64,000 bases of DNA from assembly GCF_932526225.1 (NCBI RefSeq), contig NC_064037.1, forward strand, positions 806,001 to 870,000, read 5' to 3'. Position numbers and translations under genes: made by a program. The notes under the pieces were generated by a model. The model was not told where the DNA came from, ran no database searches, and saw only the letters and a program-made list of their open reading frames with translations. The DNA is from Nematostella vectensis. Its lineage: Eukaryota > Cnidaria > Anthozoa > Actiniaria > Edwardsiidae. Positions 37,734 to 52,700 of the stretch are shown piece by piece (within the stretch, counting starts at the first letter, position 1; every line of letters starts with the position of its first letter).

Positions 37734-40700
37734 AAATATCGATACTTAATTATACTGTTCTTGGTGTGTCATGACATAAAAAGAAGGTATAGGGACATTT
37801 TTATGTACTCTCAGCATCTTTGATGTGCTCATGCTTTGTTCAGGATCATGTACATATTTTATGCACACAAGAACTAACTAGATTCCTTGGATAACTTGAT
37901 TAAGTAGATTCTAACATAGAGCATAGCGCTCGATAGATTGATATACCTTTTTTTCCGAGTATACTGTTTTATTTTTCCTAATGTTACTTTTTGGAATTTA
38001 CATTCGGAAAAAAAATTATCGATTGTAACCTTTTGGAGGTTACACTCGTAAAACAAATTCCCGAATGTAACCCTGAAGCTTTTCCCGAATGTAACCTCAA
38101 GTCCGATTGGGACTTTGCTTGGGATAGTTTACGATACCAATAGTATTAAAAGTAATTTTCATTACAATTCCCTTCAGCAATGCCACGTTAGTCTTTCGTT
38201 GCGGGCACTTGACTACTGACGCAGCTACCCGGGTTCGACTCCCGCTAATAGCCTTTTTTTTTTTTTTTTCAAATATCGATACTTAATTATACTGTTCTTG
38301 GTGTGTCATGACATAAAAAGAAGGTATAGGGACATTTTTATGTACTCTCAGCATCTTTGATGTGCTCATGCTTTGTTCAGGATCATGTACATATTTTATG
38401 CACACAAGAACTAACTAGATTCCTTGGATAACTTGATTAAGTAGATTCTAACATAGAGCATAGCGCTCGATAGATTGATATACCTTTTTTTCCGAGTATA
38501 CTGTTTTATTTTTCCTAATGTTACTTTTTGGAATTTACATTCGGAAAAAAAATTATCGATTGTAACCTTTTGGAGGTTACACTCGTAAAACAAATTCCCG
38601 AATGTAACCCTGAAGCTTTTCCCGAATGTAACCTCCAGTCCGATGGTGACTTTGCTTGGGATAGTTTACGATACCAATAGTATTAAAAGTAATTTTCATT
38701 ACAATTCCCTTCAGCAATGCCACGTTAGTCTTTCGTTGCGGGCACTTGACTACTAACGCAGCGACTCGGGTTCTATTCCCGCTGATAGCCTATTTTTTTT
38801 CTTTTTTTTTTTTTTTTAATATTGATACTTAATTATACTGTTCTTGATGTGTCATGACATAAAAAGAAGGTATAGGGATATTTTTATGTACTCTCAGCAT
38901 CTTTGATGTGCTCATGCTTTGTTCAGGATCCTGTACATATTTTATGCACACAAGAACTAACTAGATTCCTTGGATAACTTGATTAAGTAGATTCTAACAT
39001 AGAGCATAGCGCTCGATAGATTGATATACCTTTTTTTCCGAGTATACTGTTTTATTTTTCCTAATGTTACTTTTTGGAATTTACATTCGGAAAAAAAATT
39101 ATCGATTGTAACCTTTTGGAGGTTACACTCGTAAAACAAATTCCCAAATGTAACCCTGAAGCTTTTCCCGAATGTAACCTCCAGTCCGATGGTGACTTTG
39201 CTTGGGATAGTTTACGATACCAATAGTATTAAAAGTAATTTTCATTACAATTCCCTTCAGCAATGCCACGTTAGTCTTTCGTTGCGGGCACTTGACTACT
39301 AACGCAGCGACCCGGGTTCAATTCCCGCTGATAGCCTATTTTTTTTTCTTTACTTTTTTTTCAAATATTGATACTTAATTATACTGTTCTTGGTGTGTCA
39401 TGACATAAAAAGAAGGTATAGGGACATTTTTATGTACTCTCAGCATCTTTGATGTGCTCATGCTTTGTTCAGGATCCTGTACATATTTTATGCACACAAG
39501 AACTAACTAGATTCCTTGGATAACTTGATTAAGTAGATTCTAACATAGAGCATAGCGCTCGATAGATTGATATACCTTTTTTTTCCGAGTATACTGTTTT
39601 ATTTTTCCTAATGTTACTTTTTGGAATTTACATTCGGAAAAAAAAATTATCGATTGTAACCTTTTGGAGGTTACACTCGTAAAACAAATTCCCAAATGTA
39701 ACCCTGAAGCTTTTCCCGAATGTAACCTCCAGTCCGATTGTGACTTTGCTTGGGATAGTTTACGATACCAATAGTATTAAAAGTAATTTTCATTACAATT
39801 CCCTTCAGCAATGCCACGTTAGTCTTTCGTTGCGGGCACTTGACTACTAACGCAGCGACTCGGGTTCGATTCCCGCCAATAGCCTATTTTTTTTTTCTTT
39901 ATTTTTTTTTTTTTAATATCGATACTTAATTATACTGTTCTTGGTGTGTCATGACATAAAAAGAAGGTATAGGGACATTTTTATGTACTCTCAGCATCTT
40001 TGATGTGCTCATGCTTTGTTCAGGATCCTGTACATATTTTATGCACACAAGAACTAACTAGATTCCTTGGATAACTTGATTAAGTAGATTCTAACATAGA
40101 GCATAGCGCTCGATAGATTGATATACCTTTTTTTCCGAGTATACTGTTTTATTTTTCCTAATGTTACTTTTTGGAATTTACATTCGGAAAAAAAAATTAT
40201 CGATTGTAACCTTTTGGAGGTTACACTCGTAAAACAAATTCCCGAATGTAACCCTGAAGCTTTTCCCGAATGTAACCTCCAGTCCGATGGTGACTTTGCT
40301 TGGGATAGTTTACGATACCAATAGTATTAAAAGTAATTTTCATTACAATTCCCTTCAGCAATGCCACGTTAGTCTTTCGTTGCGGGCACTTGACTACTAA
40401 CGCAGCGACTCGGGTTCGATTCCCGCCAATAGCCTATTTTTTTTTTCTTTATTTTTTTTTTTTTAATATCGATACTTAATTATACTGTTCTTGGTGTGTC
40501 ATGACATAAAAAGAAGGTATAGGGATATTTTTATGTACTCTCAGCATCTTTGATGTGCTCATGCTTTGTTCAGGATCCTGTACATATTTTATGCACACAA
40601 GAACTAACTAGATTCCTTGGATAACTTGATTAAGTAGATTCTAACATAGAGCATAGCGCTCGATAGATTGATATACCTTTTTTTCCGAGTATACTGTTTT

Positions 40701-42662
40701 ATTTTTCCTAATGTTACTTTTTGGAATTTACATTCGGAAAAAAAAATTATCGATTGTAACCTTTTGGAGGTTACACTCGTAAAACAAATTCCCGAATGTA
40801 ACCCTGAAGCTTTTCCCGAATGTAACCTCCAGTCCGATGGTGACTTTGCTTGGGATAGTTTACGATACCAATAGTATTAAAAGTAATTTTCATTACAATT
40901 CCCTTCAGCAATGCCACGTTAGTCTTTCGTTGCGGGCACTTGACTACTAACGCAGCGACTCGGGTTCGATTCCCGCCAATAGCCTATTTTTTTTTTCTTT
41001 ATTTTTTTTTTTTTTTAATATCGATACTTAATTATACTGTTCTTGGTGTGTCATGACATAAAAAGAAGGTATAGGGACATTTTTATGTACTCTCAGCATC
41101 TTTGATGTGCTCATGCTTTGTTCAGGATCCTGTACATATTTTATGCACACAAGAACTAACTAGATTCCTTGGATAACTTGATTAAGTAGATTCTAACATA
41201 GAGCATAGCGCTCGATAGATTGATATACCTTTTTTTCCTAGTATACTGTTTTATTTTTCCTAATGTTACTTTTTGGAATTTACATTCGGAAAAAAAAAAT
41301 ATCGATTGTAACCTTTTGGAGGTTACACTCGTAAAACAAATTCCCAAATGTAACCCTGAAGCTTTTCCCGAATGTAACCTCCAGTCCGATGGTGACTTTG
41401 CTTGGGATAGTTTACGATACCAATAGTATTAAAAGTAATTTTCATAACAATTCCCTTCAGCAATGCCACGTTAGTCTTTCGTTGCGGGCACTTGACTACT
41501 AACGCAGCGACCCGGGTTCGATTCCCGCTGATAGCCTATTTTTTTTTCTTTACTTTTTTTTTCAAATATTGATACTTAATTATACTGTTCTTGGTGTGTC
41601 ATGACATAAAAAGAAGGTATAGGGACATTTTTATGTACTCTCAGCATCTTTGATGTGCTCATGCTTTGTTCAGGATCCTGTACATATTTTATGCACACAA
41701 GAACTAACTAGATTCCTTGGATAACTTGATTAAGTAGATTCTAACATAGAGCATAGCGCTCGATAGATTGATATACCTTTTTTTCCGAGTATACTGTTTT
41801 ATTTTTCCTAATGTTACTTTTTGGAATTTACATTCGGAAAAAAAAATTATCGATTGTAACCTTTTGGAGGTTACACTCGTAAAACAAATTCCCGAATGTA
41901 ACCCTGAAGCTTTTCCCGAATGTAACCTCCAGTCCGATGGTGACTTTGCTTGGGATAGTTTACGATACCAATAGTATTAAAAGTAATTTTCATTACAATT
42001 CCCTTCAGCAATGCCACGTTAGTCTTTCGTTGCGGGCACTTGACTACTAACGCAGCGACTCGGGTTCGATTCCCGCCAATAGCCTATTTTTTTTTCTTTA
42101 TTTTTTTTTTTTTTAATATCGATACTTAATTATACTGTTCTTGGTGTGTCATGACATAAAAAGAAGGTATAGGGATATTTTTATGTACTCTCAGCATCTT
42201 TGATGTGCTTATGCCTTGTTCAGGATCCTGTACATATTTTATGCACACAACAACTAACTAGATTCCTTGGATAACTTTATTAAGTAGATTCTAACATAGA
42301 GCATAGCGCTCGTTAGATTGATATACCTTTTTTTCCGAGTATACTGTTTTATTTTTCCTAATGTTACTTTTTGGAATTTACATTCGGAAAAAAATTATCG
42401 ATTGTAACCTTTTGGAGGTTACACTCGTAAAACAAATTCCCGAATGTAACCCTGAAGCTTTTCCCGAATGTAACCTCCAGTCCGATGGTGACTTTGCTTG
42501 GGATAGTTTACGATACCAATAGTATTAAAAGTAATTTTCATTACAATTCCCTTCAGCAATGCCACGTTAGTCTTTCGTTGCGGGCACTTGACTACTAACG
42601 CAGCGACTCGGGTTCTATTCCCGCTGATAGCCTATTTTTTTTTCTTTATTTTTTTTTTTTTT
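37734..42662 (+). repeat. Nine-monomer higher-order repeat, copy 2 (4929 bp)
   Basis: Anchors are 37938, 38475, 39021, 39567, 40118, 40668, 41220, 41768 and 42318. It matches copy 1 closely over the first seven monomers. The last two differ: copy 1 ends with J and F types, copy 2 ends with a gccaatag type and an F-like type, so the homology breaks inside the 42 kb monomers. Private changes such as cgattgggac near 38104 and cgttagattg near 42311 are seen. Confidence 0.8.
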
Positions 42663-43110
42663 AATATCGATACTTAATTATACTGTTCTTGATGTGTCAT
42701 GACATAAAAAGAAGGTATAGGGATATTTTTATGTACTCTCAGCATCTTTGATGTGCTCATGCTTTGTTCAGGATCCTGTACATATTTTATGCACACAAGA
42801 ACTAACTAGATTCCTTGGATAACTTGATTAAGTAGATTCTAACATAGAGCATAGCGCTCGATAGATTGATATACCTTTTTTTCCGAGTATACTGTTTTAT
42901 TTTTCCTAATGTTACTTTTTGGAATTTACATTCGGAAAAAAAAATTATCGATTGTAACCTTTTGGAGGTTACACTCGTAAAACAAATTCCCGAATGTAAC
43001 CCTGAAGCTTTTCCCGAATGTAACCTCCAGTCCGATGGTGACTTTGCTTGGGATAGTTTACGATACCAATAGTATTAAAAGTAATTTTTATTACAATTCC
43101 ATTCAGCAAT

Positions 43111-43182
43111 GCCACGTTAGTCTATCGTTGCGGGCACTTGACTACTAACCCAGCTACCCGGGTTCGATTCCCGCTGATAGCC
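43111..43182 (+). ncRNA. tRNA-like element, N subtype with A at position 14
   Basis: D arm reads TAGTCTATCGTTGCGGGC, so box A regains A14 while position 13 stays T. It also has taacccagctaccc in the anticodon stem. Canonical box B and a short tttttttactttct tract follow. Confidence 0.55.
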
Positions 43183-44748
43183 TATTTTTTTACTTTCTTT
43201 TTTTTTTAAATATCGATACTTAATTATACTGTTCTTGGTGTGTCATGACATAAAAAGAAGGTATAGGGACATTTTTATGTACTCTCAGCATCTTTGATGT
43301 GCTCATGCTTTGTTCAGGATCCTGTACATATTTTATGCACACAAGAACTAACTAGATTCCTTGGATAACTTGATTAAGTAGATTCTAACATAGAGCATAG
43401 CGCTCGATAGATTGATATACCTTTTTTCCGAGTATACTGTTTTATTTTTCCTAATGTTACTTTTTGGAATTTACATTCGGAAAAAAAATTATCGATTGTA
43501 ACCTTTTGGAGGTTACACTCGTAAAACAAATTCCCGAATGTAACCCTGAAGCTTTTCCCGAATGTAACCTCCAGTCCGATGGTGACTTTGCTTGGGATAG
43601 TTTACGATACCAATAGTATTTAAAGTAATTTTCATTACAATTCCCTTCAGCAATGCCACGTTAGTCTTTCGTTGCGGGCACTTGACTACTAACGCAGCGA
43701 CCCGGGTTCGATTCCCGCTGATAGCCTATTTTTTTTTCTTTATTTTTATTTTTTAAATATCGATAATTAATTATACTGTTCTTGGTGTGTCATGACATAA
43801 AAAGAAGGTATAGGGATATTTTTATGTACTCTCAGCATCTTTGATGTGCTCATGCTTTGTTCAGGATCCTGTACATATTTTATGCACACAAGAACTAACT
43901 AGATTCCTTGGATAACTTGATTAAGTAGATTCTAACATAGAGCATAGCGCTCGATAGATTGATATACCTTTTTTTCCGAGTATACTGTTTTATTTTTCCT
44001 AATGTTACTTTTTGGAATTTACATTCGGAAAAAAAATTATCGATTGTAAATTTTTGGAGGTTACACTCGTAAAACAAATTCCCGAATGTAACACTGAAGC
44101 TTTTCCCGAATGTAACCTCCAGTCCGATGGTGACTTTTCTTGGGATAGTTTACGATACCAATAGTATTAAAAGTAATTTTCATTACAATTCCCTTCAGCA
44201 ATGCCACGTTAGTCTTTCGTTGCGGGCACTTGACTACTAACGCAGCGACCCGGGTTCGATTCCCGCTGATAGTCAATTTTTTTTTTCTTTATTTTTTTTC
44301 AAATATCGATACTTAATTATACTGTTCTTGGTGTGTCATGACATAAAAAGAAGGTATAGGGACATTTTTATGTACTCTCAGCATCTTTGATGTCCTCATG
44401 CTTTGTTCAGGATCCTGTACATATTTTATGCACACAAGAACTAACTAGATTCCTTGGATAACTTGATTAAGTAGATTCTAACATAGAGCATAGCGCTCGA
44501 TAGATTGATATACCTTTTTTTCCGAGTATACTGTTTTATTTTTCCTAATGTTACTTTTTGGAATTTACATTCGGAAAAAAAATTATCGATTGTAACCTTT
44601 TGGAGGTTACACTCGTAAAACAAATTCCCGAATGTAACCCTGAAGCTTTTCCCGAATGTAACCTCCAGTCCGATGGGGACTTTTCTTGGGATAGTTTACG
44701 ATACCAATAGTGTTAAAAGTAATTTTCATTACAATTCCCTTCAGCAAT

Positions 44749-44820
44749 GCCACGTTAGTCCATCGTTGTGGGCACTTGACTACTATCGCAGCGACCCGGG
44801 TTCGATTCCCGCTAATAGCC
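44749..44820 (+). ncRNA. tRNA-like element, P subtype with better box A
   Basis: The D arm reads TAGTCCATCGTTG: A is present at tRNA position 14 and the D stem has G-C, T·G, C-G and C-G pairs. Box B is canonical, and a T run follows. Here the anticodon-type loop reads CTACTAT. The acceptor and anticodon stems remain mismatched. Confidence 0.6.
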
Positions 44821-45838
44821 TATTTTTTTACTTTCTTTTTTTTTTAATTTCGATACTTAATTATACTGTTCTTGGTGTGTCATGACATAAAAAGAAGGTA
44901 TAGGGACATTTTTATGTACTCTCAGCATCTTTGATGTGCTCATGCTTTGTTCAGGATCCTGAATATATTTTATGCACACAGGAACTAACTAGATTCCTTT
45001 GATAACTTGATTAAGTAGATTCTAACATAGAGCATAGCGCTCGATAGATTGATATACCTTTTTTTCCGAGTATACTGTTTTATTTTTCCTAATGTTACTT
45101 TTTGGAATTTACATTCGGAAAAAAAATTATCGATTGTAACCTTTTGGAGGTTACACTCGTAAAACAAATTCCCGAATGTAACCCTGAAGCTTTTCCCGAA
45201 TGTAACCTCCAGTCCGATGGTGACTTTGCTTGGGATAGTTTACGATACCAATAGTATTAAAAGTAATTTTCATTACAATTCCCTTCAGCAATGTCACGTT
45301 AGTCTTTCGTTGCGGGCACTTGACTACTAACGCAGCGACCCGGGTTCGATTCCCGCTGATAGCCTATTTTTTTTTCTTTATTTTTTTTTTAAATATCGAT
45401 ACTTAATTATACTGTTCTTGGTGTGTCATGACATAAAAAGAAGGTATAGGGACATTTTAATGTACTCTCAGCACCTTTGATGTGCTCATGCTTTGTTCAG
45501 GATCCTGTACAAATTTTATGCACACAAGAACTAACTAGATTCCTTGGATAACTTGATTAAGTAGATTCTAACATAGAGCATAGCGATCGATAGATTGATA
45601 TACCTTTTTTTCCGAGTATACTGTTTTATTTTTCCTAATGTTACTTTTTGGAATTTACATTCGGAAAAAAAATTATCGATTGTAACCTTTTGGAGGTTAC
45701 ACTCGTAAAACAAATTCCCGAATGTAACCCTGAAGCTTTTCCCGAATGTAACCTCCAGTCCGATTGTGACTTTGCTTGGGATAGTTTACGATACCCATAG
45801 TATTAAAAGTAATTTTCATTACAATTCCCTTCAGCAAT

Positions 45839-45910
45839 GCCACGTTAGTCTATCGTTGCGGGCACTTGACTACTAACGCAGCGACCCGGGTTCGATTCCC
45901 GCTGATAGCC
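45839..45910 (+). ncRNA. tRNA-like element, N subtype with A at position 14
   Basis: D arm TAGTCTATCGTTGCGGGC, canonical box B with cgacccggg. The following monomer has a shortened ctgttctttgtgtcatg lead. Confidence 0.55.
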
Positions 45911-47472
45911 TATTTTTTTACTTTTTTTTTTTTTAAATATCGATACTTAATTATACTGTTCTTTGTGTCATGACATAAAAAGAAGGTATAGGGACATTTT
46001 TATGTACTCTCAGCATCTTTGATGTGCTCATGCTTTGTTCAGGATCCTGTACATATTTTATGCACACAAGAACTAACTAGATTCCTTGGATAACTTGATT
46101 AAGTAGATTCTAACATAGAGCATAGCGCTCGATAGATTGATATACCTTTTTTCCGAGTATACTGTTTTATTTTTCCTAATGTTACTTTTTGGAATTTACA
46201 TTCGGAAAACAAATTATCGATTGTTACCTTTTGGAGGTTACACTCGTAAAACAAATTCCCGAATGTAACCCTGAAGCTTTTCCCGAATGTAACCTCCAGT
46301 CCGATGGTGACTTTGCTTGGGAAAGTTTACGATACCAATAGTATTAAAAGTAATTTTCATTACAATTCCCTTCAGCAATGCCACGTTAGTCTTTCGTTGC
46401 GGGCACTTGACTACTAACGCATCGACCCGGGTTCGATTCCCGCTGATAGCCTATTTTTTTTTCTTTATTTTTATTTTTTAAATATCGATACTTAATTATA
46501 CTGTTCTTGGTGTGTCATGACATAAAAAGAAGGTATAGGGATATTTTTATGTACTCTCAGCATCTTTGATGTGCTCATGCTTTGTTCAGGATCCTGTACA
46601 TATTTTATGCACACAAGAACTAACTAGATTCCTTGGATAACTTGATTAAGTAGATTCTAACATAGAGCATAGCGCTCGATAGATTGATATACCTTTTTTT
46701 CCGAGTATACTGTTTTATTTTTCCTAATGTTACTTTTTGGAATTTACATTCGGAAAAAAAAATATCGATTGTAACTTTTTGGAGGTTACACTCGTAAAAC
46801 AAATTCCCGAATGTAACACTGAAGCTTTTCCCGAATGTAACCTCCAGTCCGATGGTGACTTTTCTTGGGATAGTTTACGATACCAATAGTATTAAAAGTA
46901 ATTTTCATTACAATTCCCTTCAGCAATGCCACGTTAGTCTTTCGTTGCGGGCACTTGACTACTAACGCAGCCACCCGGGTTCGATTCCCGCTGATAGTCA
47001 ATTTTTTTTTCTTTATTTTTTTTCAAATATCGATATTTAATTATACTGTTCTTGGTGTGTCATGACATAAAAAGAAGGTATAGGGACATTTTTATGTACT
47101 CTCAGCATCTTTGATGTGCTCATGCTTTGTTCAGGATCCTGTACATATTTTATGCACACAAGAACTAACTAGATTCCTTGGATAACTTGATTAAGTAGAT
47201 TCTAACATAGAGCATAGCGCTCGATAGATTGATATACCTTTTTTTCCGAGTATACTGTTTTATTTTTCCTAATGTTACTTTTTGGAATTTACATTCGGAA
47301 AAAAAATTATCGATTGTAACCTTTTGGAGGTTACACTCGTTAAACAAATTCCCGAATGTAACCCTGAAGCTTTTCCCGAATGTAACCTCCAGTCCGATGG
47401 TGACTTTTCTTGGGATAGTTTACGATACCAATAGTATTAAAAGTAATTTTCATTACAATTCCCTTCAGCAAT

Positions 47473-47544
47473 GCCACGTTAGTCCATCGTTGTGGGCACT
47501 AGACTACTAACGCAGCTACCCGGGTTCGATTCCCGCTGATAGCC
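47473..47544 (+). ncRNA. tRNA-like element, P subtype with better box A
   Basis: Same TAGTCCATCG D arm and canonical box B. It differs at the anticodon stem, gcactagactactaacg, in place of gcacttgac. Followed by tatttttttactttct. Confidence 0.6.
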
Positions 47545-49652
47545 TATTTTTTTACTTTCTTTTTTTTTAATTTCGATACTTAATTATACTGTTCTTGGTG
47601 TGTCATGACATAAAAAGAAGGTATAGGGACATTTTTATGTACTCTCAGCATCTTTGATGTGCTCATGCTTTGTTCAGGATCCTGAATATATTTTATGCAC
47701 ACAGGAACTAACTAGATTCCTTGGATAACTTGATTAAGTAGATTCTAACATAGAGCATAGCGCTCGATAGATTGATATACCTTTTTTTCCGAGTTTTCTG
47801 TTTTATTTTTCCTAATGTTACTTTTTTGGAATTTACATTCGGAAAAAAAATTATCGATTGTAACCTTTTGGAGGTTACACTCGTAAAACAAATTCCCGAA
47901 TGTAACCCTGAAGCTTTTCCCGAATGTAACCTCCAGTCCGATGGTGACTTTGCTTGGGATAGTTTACGATACCAATAGTATTAAAAGTAATTTTCATTAC
48001 AATTCCCTTCAGCAATGTCACGTTAGTCTTTCGTTGCGGGCACTTGACTACTAACGCAGCGACCCGGGTTCGATTCCCGCTGATAGCCTATTTTTTTTTC
48101 TTTATTTTTTTTTTAAATATCGATACTTAATTATACTGTTCTTGGTGTGTGACATAAAAAGAAGGTATAGGGACATTTTTATGTACTCTCAGCATCTTTG
48201 ATGTGCTCATGCTTTGTTCAGGATCCTGTACATATTATATGCACACAAGAACTAACTAGATTCCTTGGATAACATGATTAAGTAGATTCTAACATAGAGC
48301 ATAGCGCTCGATAGATTGATATACCTTTTTTTCCGAGTATACTGTTTTATTTTTCCTAATGTTACTTTTTGGAATTTACATTCGGAAAAAAAATTATCGA
48401 TTGTAACCTTTTGGAGGTTACACTCGTAAAACAAATTCCCGAATGTAACCCTGAAGCTTTTCCCGAATGTAACCTCCAGTCCGATGGTGACTTTGCTTGG
48501 GATAGTTTACGATACCAATAGTATTAAAAGTAATTTTCATTACAATTCCCTTCAGCAATGCCACGTTAGTCTTTCGTTGCGGGCACTTGACTACTAACGC
48601 AGCGACCCGGGTTCGATTCCCGCTGATAGCCTATTTTTTTTTCTTTACTTTTTTTTCAAATATTGATACTTAATTATACTGTTCTTGGTGTGTCATGACA
48701 TAAAAAGAAGGTATAGGGACATTTTTATGTACTCTCAGCATCTTTGATGTGCTCATGCTTTGTTCAGGATCCTGTACATATTTTATGCACACAAGAACTA
48801 ACTAGATTCCTTGGATAACTTGATTAAGTAGATTCTAACATAGAGCATAGCGCTCGATAGATTGATATACCTTTTTTTCCGAGTATATTGTTTTATTTTT
48901 CCTAATGTTACTTTTTGGAATTTACATTCGGAAAAAAAATTATCGATTGTAACCTTTTGGAGGTTACACTCGTAAAACAAATTCCCGAATGTAACCCTGA
49001 AGCTTTTCCCGAATGTAACCTCCAGTCCGATGGTGACTTTGCTTGGGATAGTTTACGATACCAATAGTATTAAAAGTAATTTTCATTACAATTCCCTTCA
49101 GCAATGCCACGTTAGTCTTTCGTTGCGGGCACTTGACTACTAACGCATCGACCCGGGTTCGATTCCCGCTGATAGCCTATTTTTTTTCTTTATTTTTATT
49201 TTTTAAATATCGATACTTAATTATACTGTTCTTGGTGTGTCATGACATAAAAAGAAGGTATAGGGATATTTTTATGTACTCTCAGCATCTTTGATGTGCT
49301 CATGCTTTGTTCAGGATCCTGTACATATTTTATGCACACAAGAACTAACTAGATTCCTTGGATAACTTGATTAAGTAGATTCTAACATAGAGCATAGCGC
49401 TCGATAGATTGATATACCTTTTTTTCCGAGTATACTGTTTTATTTTTCCTAATGTTACTTTTTGGAATTTACATTCGGAAAACAAATTATCGATTGTAAC
49501 TTTTTGGAGGTTACACTCGTAAAACAAATTCCCGAATGTAACACTGAAGCTTTTCCCGAATGTAACCTCCAGTCCGATGGTGACTTTTCTTGTTATAGTT
49601 TACGATACCAATAGTATTAAAAGTAATTTTCATTACAATTCCCTTCAGCAAT

Positions 49653-49724
49653 GCCACGTTAGTCTATCGTTGCGGGCACTTGACTACTAACGCAGCGACC
49701 CGGGTTCGATTCCCGCTGATAGCC
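49653..49724 (+). ncRNA. tRNA-like element, N subtype with A at position 14
   Basis: Same D arm as the copy at 45839, and the following monomer has the same shortened ctgttctttgtgtcatg lead, so the two are linked copies 3814 bp (seven monomers) apart. Confidence 0.55.
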
Positions 49725-52700
49725 TATTTTTTTACTTTTTTTTTTTTTAAATATCGATACTTAATTATACTGTTCTTTGTGTCATGACATAAAAAGAAGG
49801 TATAGGGACATTTTTATGTACTCTCAGCATCTTTGATGTGCTCATGCTTTGTTCAGGATCCTGTACATATTTTATGCACACAAGAACTAACTAGATTCCT
49901 TGGATAACTTGATTAAGTAGATTCTAACATAGAGCATAGCGCTCGATAGATTGATATACCTTTTTTCCGAGTATACTGTTTTATTTTTCCTAATGTTACT
50001 TTTTGGAATTTACATTCGGAAATCAAATTATCGATTGTAACCTTTTGGAGGTTACACTCGTAAAACAAATTCCCGAATGTAACCCTGAAGCTTTTCCCGA
50101 ATGTAACCTCCAGTCCGATGGTGACTTTGCTTGGGAAAGTTTACGATACCAATAGTATTAAAAGTAATTTTCATTACAATTCCCTTCAGCAATGCCACGT
50201 TAGTCTTTCGTTGCGGGCACTTGACTACTAACGCATCGACCCGGGTTCGATTCCCGCTGATAGCCTATTTTTTTTTCTTTATTTTTATTTTTTAAATATC
50301 GATACTTAATTATACTGTTCTTGGTGTGTCATGACATAAAAAGAAGGTATAGGGATATTTTTATGTACTCTCAGCATCTTTGATGTGCTCATGCTTTGTT
50401 CAGGATCCTGAATATATTTTATGCACACAGGAACAAACTAGATTCCTTGGATAACTTGATTAAGTAGATTCTAACATAGAGCATAGCGCTCGATAGATTG
50501 ATATACCTTTTTTTTCCGAGTTTTCTGTTTTATTTTTCCTAATGTTACTTTTTTGGAATTTACATTCGGAAAAAAAATTATCGATTGTAACCTTTTGGAG
50601 GTTACACTCGTAAAACAAATTCCCGAATGTAACCCTGAAGCTTTTCCCGAATGTAACCTCCAGTCCGATGGTGACTTTGCTTGGGATAGTTTACGATACC
50701 AATAGTATTAAAAGTAATTTTCATTACAATTCCCTTCAGCAATGTCACGTTAGTCTTTCGTTGCGGGCACTTGACTACTAACGCAGCGACCCGGGTTCGA
50801 TTCCCGCTGATAGCCTATTTTTTTTCTTTATTTTTTTTTTAAATATCGATACTTAATTATACTGTTCTTGGTGTGTGACATAAAAAGAAGGTATAGGGAC
50901 ATTTTTATGTACTCTCAGCATCTTTGATGTGCTCATGCTTTGTTCAGGATCCTGTACATATTATATGCACACAAGAACTAACTAGATTCCTTGGATAACA
51001 TGATTAAGTAGATTCTAACATAGAGCATAGCGCTCGATAGATTGATATACCTTTTTTTCCGAGTATACTGTTTTATTTTTCCTAATGTTACTTTTTGGAA
51101 TTTACATTCGGAAAAAAAATTATCGATTGTAACCTTTTGGAGGTTACACTCGTAAAACAAATTCCCGAATGTAACCCTGAAGCTTTTCCCGAATGTAACC
51201 TCCAGTCCGATGGTGACTTTGCTTGGGATAGTTTACGATACCAATAGTATTAAAAGTAATTTTCATTACAATTCCCTTCAGCAATGCCACGTTAGTCTTT
51301 CGTTGCGGGCACTTGACTACTAACGCAGCGACCCGGGTTCGATTCCCGCTGATAGCCTATTTTTTTTTCTTTACTTTTTTTTCAAATATTGATACTTAAT
51401 TATACTGTTCTTGGTGTGTCATGACATAAAAAGAAGGTATAGGGACATTTTTATGTACTCTCAGCATCTTTGATGTGCTCATGCTTTGTTCAGGATCCTG
51501 TACATATTTTATGCACACAAGAACTAACTAGATTCCTTGGATAACTTGATTAAGTAGATTCTAACATAGAGCATAGCGCTCGATAGATTGATATACCTTT
51601 TTTTCCTAGTATACTGTTTTATTTTTCCTAATGTTACTTTTTGGAATTTACATTCGGAAAAAAAATTATCGATTGTAACCTTTTGGAGGTTACACTCGTA
51701 AAACAAATTCCCGAATGTAACCCTGAAGCTTTTCCCGAATGTAACCTCCAGTCCGATGGTGACTTTGCTTGGGATAGTTTACGATACCAATAGTATTAAA
51801 AGTAATTTTCATTACAATTCCCTTCAGCAATGCCACGTTAGTCTTTCGTTGCGGGCACTTGACTACTAACGCATCGACCCGGGTTCGATTCCCGCTGATA
51901 GCATATTTTTTTTCTTTATTTTTATTTTTTAAATATCGATACTTAATTATACTGTTCTTGGTGTGTCATGACATAAAAAGAAGGTATAGGGATATTTTTA
52001 TGTACTCTCAGCATCTTTGATGTGCTCATGCTTTGTTCAGGATCCTGTACATATTTTATGCACACAAGAACTAACTAGATTCCTTGGATAACTTGATTAA
52101 GTAGATTCTAACATAGAGCATAGCGCTCGATAGATTGATATACCTTTTTTTCCGAGTATACTGTTTTATTTTTCCTAATGTTACTTTTTGGAATTTACAT
52201 TCGGAAAAAAAATTATCGATTGTAACTTTTTGGAGGTTACACTCGTAAAACAAATTCCCGAATGTAACACTGAAGCTTTTCCCGAATGTAACCTCCAGTC
52301 CGATGGTGACTTTTCTTGGGATAGTTTACGATACCAATAGTATTAAAAGTAATTTTCATTACAATTCCCTTCAGCAATGCCACGTTAGTCTTTCGTTGCG
52401 GGCACTTGACTACTAACGCAGCGACCCGGGTTCGATTCCCGCTGATAGCCTATTTTTTTTTCTTTATTTTTTTTTTAAATATCGATACTTAATTATACTG
52501 TTCTTGGTGTGTGACATAAAAAGAAGGTATAGGGACATTTTTATGTACTCTCAGCATCTTTGATGTGCTCATGCTTTGTTCAGGATCCTGTACATATTAT
52601 ATGCACACAAGAACTAACTAGATTCCTTGGATAACATGATTAAGTAGATTCTAACATAGAGCATAGCGCTCGATAGATTGATATACCTTTTTTTCCGAGT

